A stretch of 9,015 nucleotides of DNA, from NCBI GenBank assembly GCA_013824045.1, contig PNND01000129.1, forward strand, positions 1-9,015, written 5' to 3'. Below, piece after piece: positions 6,871 to 9,015 of the stretch. Below the pieces are notes generated by a model. That model ran no database searches, had not been told where the DNA came from, and worked only from the letters and a program-made list of their open reading frames with translations. The translations under genes and the position numbers were made by a program. Source of the DNA: Rhodobacter sp. (GTDB taxonomy: Bacteria; Pseudomonadota; Alphaproteobacteria; Rhodobacterales; Rhodobacteraceae). How positions within the stretch are numbered: position 1 is the first letter of the stretch; every line of letters starts with the position of its first letter.

Positions 6871-7260
6871 ATGCAGATGCAGAATACCGGTGCAGCGACT
6901 TCGACCATGCCTACGGACGGCAACCACGCCATGATTTCGGGCCACACCATTCAGGGCACGCGGGTGTTCAACCCGGCGGGCGAGGAGTTGGGGCATATCG
7001 ACGATGTGATGATCGACAGCACCTCAGGGCGGGTGGTTTACGGCGTGTTGCAGTTCGGGGGCTTTCTGGGGATCGGCAGCGCGTTCCATGCCATTCCGTT
7101 CGGCAAGCTGCGCTATGACGCGGCGCGCGAGGGCTATGTCAGCGATCTGACGAAGGATCAGCTGGAAAGGGCGCCGAAGCAGGAGGAGAGCTGGCTGAAG
7201 GACCGCGACTGGCAGCAGCGCAGCCATGAGTATTATGGTGTGGCGCCCTACTGGATCTGA
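6871..7260 (+). CDS. PRC-barrel domain protein
   Basis: A 129-residue soluble protein with one PRC-barrel domain at about residues 22-100. The visible pattern is GHTIQGTRVFNPAGEELGHIDDVMID, then GRVVYGVLQFGG, FHAIPFGKLRYD and YVSDLTKDQLERAP. The C-terminal tail carries WLKDRDWQQRSHEYYGVAPYW, an aromatic ending that I recall from other alphaproteobacterial PRC-barrel proteins. The N-terminal 20 residues are polar and low in complexity, with no signal peptide or membrane segment. PRC-barrel domains are small beta-barrels also found in RimM and photosynthetic reaction centre H subunits. Here the free-standing form has no known enzyme activity, and a stress or binding role is inference. The start at 6871 is set by GGAGGA. 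It has a candidate EcfG-type promoter upstream and two strong hairpins downstream, so it looks monocistronic. Confidence 0.9.
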   Translation: MQMQNTGAATSTMPTDGNHAMISGHTIQGTRVFNPAGEELGHIDDVMIDSTSGRVVYGVLQFGGFLGIGSAFHAIPFGKLRYDAAREGYVSDLTKDQLERAPKQEESWLKDRDWQQRSHEYYGVAPYWI

Positions 7261-7272
7261 TCCGGGTTTCGG

Positions 7273-7294
7273 GCGGGGGGCCACGGCCCCCCGC
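7273..7294. terminator. GC-rich hairpin after the PRC-barrel gene, possible terminator
   Basis: GCGGGGGGCC (7273-7282) and GGCCCCCCGC (7285-7294) are perfect 10-base arms around two bases, followed by AATTTCCTG. The stem starts 13 bases after the stop codon. The T-run is short, so termination is plausible rather than certain. Confidence 0.5.
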
Positions 7295-7302
7295 AATTTC
7301 CT

Positions 7303-7332
7303 GATGCCCCGGCCCGCAAGGACCGGGGCATC
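7303..7332. terminator. Second inverted repeat before murB, possible terminator or leader element
   Basis: GATGCCCCGG (7303-7312) and CCGGGGCATC (7323-7332) are perfect 10-base arms with a 10-base loop, followed by TTGCATTC. It ends 35 bases before the murB ATG. It could be a backup terminator for the PRC-barrel gene or a hairpin in a murB leader. Confidence 0.45.
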
Positions 7333-7367
7333 TTGCATTCTGGGGCAGGGCGCGGATACGAAGCGGT

Positions 7368-8297
7368 ATGGCGCATGAGTATCCCCCCACCCGTGGCACC
7401 CTGACCGAGCATCGGCCTTTGGCCGATCTGACATGGCTGCGCGTAGGCGGGCCTGCGGATGTGTTGTTCCAGCCTGCGGATGTGGCGGACCTTGCGGCGT
7501 TTCTGCGCGATCTGGACCCTGCGGTTACGGTGTTTCCCATGGGTGTGGGATCGAACCTGATCGTGCGCGATGGGGGCATTCGGGCGGTGGTGATCCGGCT
7601 GGGGCGGGGGTTCAACGGGATTTCGCTGGAGGGCGATACCGTGACGGCGGGGGCGGCGGCGCTGGATGCCCATGTGGCGCGGCGGGCAGCGGAGGCGGGG
7701 CTGGACCTGACCTTTTTGCGCACGATCCCCGGCAGCATCGGCGGCGCGGTGCGGATGAATGCGGGGTGCTACGGCAGCTATGTGGCGGATCATCTGGTTT
7801 CCGTGCAGGCGGTGACGCGGGCGGGGGATGTGGTGACGATCCCGGCGGCGGAGCTTGAATTGCGCTATCGGCAGTCGAGCTTGCCTGAGGGCTGGGTGAT
7901 CGTAGAGGCGACGTTCCGGGCGGGGCAGGGCGAGCCTGCGGCGCTGGAGGCGCGGATGGCCGAGCAGATCGTCAAGCGCGATGCGAGCCAACCCACCAAG
8001 GAGCGCAGCGCGGGGTCGACCTTTCGCAATCCGCTGGGGCGGTCATCAACCGGCAAGGCCGACGACACGCATGAATTGAAGGCGTGGAAGGTGATCGACG
8101 AGGCCGGGATGCGCGGCGCGCGGCGGGGTGGCGCGCAGATGAGCGAGATGCATTCCAATTTCCTGATCAACACGGGCGGCGCGACGGCCGCTGATCTGGA
8201 AGGATTGGGCGAAGAGGTGCGAAAAAGGGTTTTCCAAGCGAGCGGGATCACGTTAGAGTGGGAAATCATGCGGATCGGCGAAACGACCGCAGATTAA
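7368..8297 (+). CDS. murB: UDP-N-acetylenolpyruvoylglucosamine reductase MurB
   Basis: FAD-dependent cytoplasmic enzyme that reduces UDP-GlcNAc-enolpyruvate to UDP-MurNAc with NADPH. The 309-residue length and the SAGSTFRNP form indicate the shorter type II MurB, unlike the 342-residue E. coli enzyme. Visible motifs are LRVGGPAD at 24-31, the FAD-binding [13 protein letters not shown] at 58-70, and [16 protein letters not shown] at 121-136. Active-site elements follow: YR at 167-168, SAGSTFRNP at 214-222 with Ser217 as likely proton donor, [15 protein letters not shown] at 254-268, and LEWEIMRIG at 296-304 carrying the conserved Glu. ATG 7368 gives a normal N-terminus, but the upstream GAAGCGG is a poor ribosome site. 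Hairpins and a terminator upstream imply that murB has its own promoter; TTGCAT (7333-7338) is a weak -35 candidate. ddl follows after 37 bases. Confidence 0.96.
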   Translation: MAHEYPPTRGTLTEHRPLADLTWLRVGGPADVLFQPADVADLAAFLRDLDPAVTVFPMGVGSNLIVRDGGIRAVVIRLGRGFNGISLEGDTVTAGAAALDAHVARRAAEAGLDLTFLRTIPGSIGGAVRMNAGCYGSYVADHLVSVQAVTRAGDVVTIPAAELELRYRQSSLPEGWVIVEATFRAGQGEPAALEARMAEQIVKRDASQPTKERSAGSTFRNPLGRSSTGKADDTHELKAWKVIDEAGMRGARRGGAQMSEMHSNFLINTGGATAADLEGLGEEVRKRVFQASGITLEWEIMRIGETTAD

Positions 8298-8334
8298 TGA
8301 CAAAAACGGGCGCAAGACCCGGCTTGAGGCGAAA

Positions 8335-9015
8335 ATGGCGGGCGGTTCTGGCAGGAGCGTCCCCCTTGTGGCGGTGATAAAAGGTGGGCTTTCCGCAGAG
8401 CGGGAGGTTTCTCTTTCAACAGGGCGCGAATGCGCCGGGGCACTTCGCAAGGCGGGATATGAGGTGATTGAGGTCGATGCCGGCCTCGACCTTGCCATGC
8501 GCCTGAGCGAAATCAAACCTGACGTCTGTTTCAACGCCCTGCATGGCCGCTGGGGCGAAGATGGCTGTGTGCAGGGCATTCTGGAATGGATGCGGATTCC
8601 CTACACGCATTCCGGCGTGCTGGCCTCAAGCCTTGCGATGGACAAGCAGCGCGCGAAGGAAGCCTACCGCGTGGCGGGGCTGCCCATCGTGGAGAGCGTG
8701 GTTGTGCCGCGCGAGGCGGTGGAGGCGGGGCATGTGATGGCCGCGCCCTATGTCGTGAAGCCGGTGAATGAGGGGTCTTCGGTCGGGGTCTATATCGTGC
8801 ATCCCGGATCGAACGCGCCGCGGCTGGCGGCGGAAATGCCCGCGACGGTGATGGTCGAGGCCTATGCGCCGGGGCGCGAGATGACGGTGAGCGTGTTGGG
8901 GGACCGGGCGCTGTGCCTGACCGATATCATCACCGATGGCTGGTATGATTATGACGCGAAATACAAACCCGGTGGCAGCCGCCATGTGCTGCCGGCCCAA
9001 GTGCCCGACGAGATT
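8335..9015 (+). CDS. ddl: D-alanine--D-alanine ligase Ddl, partial
   Basis: ATP-grasp ligase that joins two D-Ala for the pentapeptide end of the cell wall precursor. It reads without a stop to the right edge: 227 residues are present of about 300 usual, so the C-terminal metal-binding part is missing. Motifs are IKGGLSAEREVSLSTG at 15-30, ALHGRWGEDG at 68-77, YTHSGVLASSLAMDK at 90-104, VKPVNEGSSVGV at 141-152 and WYDYDAKY at 203-210. Residues matching the E. coli DdlB triad Glu15, Ser150 and Tyr216 are Glu22, Ser148 and Tyr210. Tyr rather than Phe at the last position fits D-Ala-D-Ala, not D-Ala-D-lactate, synthesis. ATG 8335 is chosen because TTGAGG (8324-8329) lies five bases upstream and the ATP-grasp fold then starts after a short tail. 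It is likely co-transcribed with murB. Confidence 0.95.
   Translation, partial: MAGGSGRSVPLVAVIKGGLSAEREVSLSTGRECAGALRKAGYEVIEVDAGLDLAMRLSEIKPDVCFNALHGRWGEDGCVQGILEWMRIPYTHSGVLASSLAMDKQRAKEAYRVAGLPIVESVVVPREAVEAGHVMAAPYVVKPVNEGSSVGVYIVHPGSNAPRLAAEMPATVMVEAYAPGREMTVSVLGDRALCLTDIITDGWYDYDAKYKPGGSRHVLPAQVPDEI

Noticed and set aside
8297..8377. 26-codon ORF starting in a TAATG overlap with the murB stop
   Set aside because: It has no ribosome site of its own and ends inside ddl in a different frame. ddl has its own site at 8324-8329, so coupling through this ORF is unsupported.

Overview
The window looks like a chromosomal segment of an alphaproteobacterium, most likely a member of the Rhodobacteraceae. 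The evidence is the high G+C with strong GC3 bias, the order ftsW-murG-murC-DUF2484-…-murB-ddl (part of the division and cell wall, dcw, cluster), an FtsW beginning MTEMVYG, and an intergenic GAGTATTTTTGCCAAGATGAAG-like element that I remember from that family. Family assignments come from reading motifs; no database search was possible.

Layout. (1) 1-950, minus strand: a membrane fatty acid desaturase with all three histidine boxes, cut at its C-terminus by the left edge. (2) 951-1307: intergenic, with weak signals only. (3) 1308-2042, plus: rsuA, 16S rRNA pseudouridine synthase. (4) 2043-2375: intergenic, with a repeat-like hairpin element and a small inverted repeat ahead of ftsW. (5) 2376-6314, plus: a tightly overlapping operon ftsW, murG, murC and a DUF2484 membrane protein. 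Junctions are TGATG or ATGA, and a strong intrinsic terminator follows at 6315-6337. (6) 6337-7260: an inserted pair of divergent genes, a two-TM hypothetical protein (minus) and a PRC-barrel protein (plus). (7) 7261-7367: two strong inverted repeats. (8) 7368-9015, plus: murB, then ddl, which is cut by the right edge.

How the genes work together. MurG makes lipid II, FtsW polymerises it at the septum, MurC and MurB act in UDP-MurNAc-peptide synthesis, and Ddl supplies D-Ala-D-Ala. RsuA and the desaturase are housekeeping and membrane functions placed beside the cluster.

The least ordinary part is the islet between the DUF2484 gene and murB. In its 222-base divergent gap there are two exact matches, one per strand and each facing its own gene, to the alphaproteobacterial EcfG (ECF15) general-stress promoter pattern GGAAC-N16/17-CGTT. 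This suggests a small stress-responsive unit placed inside a cell-wall operon and separated from it by a terminator. I see no CRISPR array, tRNA, rRNA, insertion sequence or phage gene.
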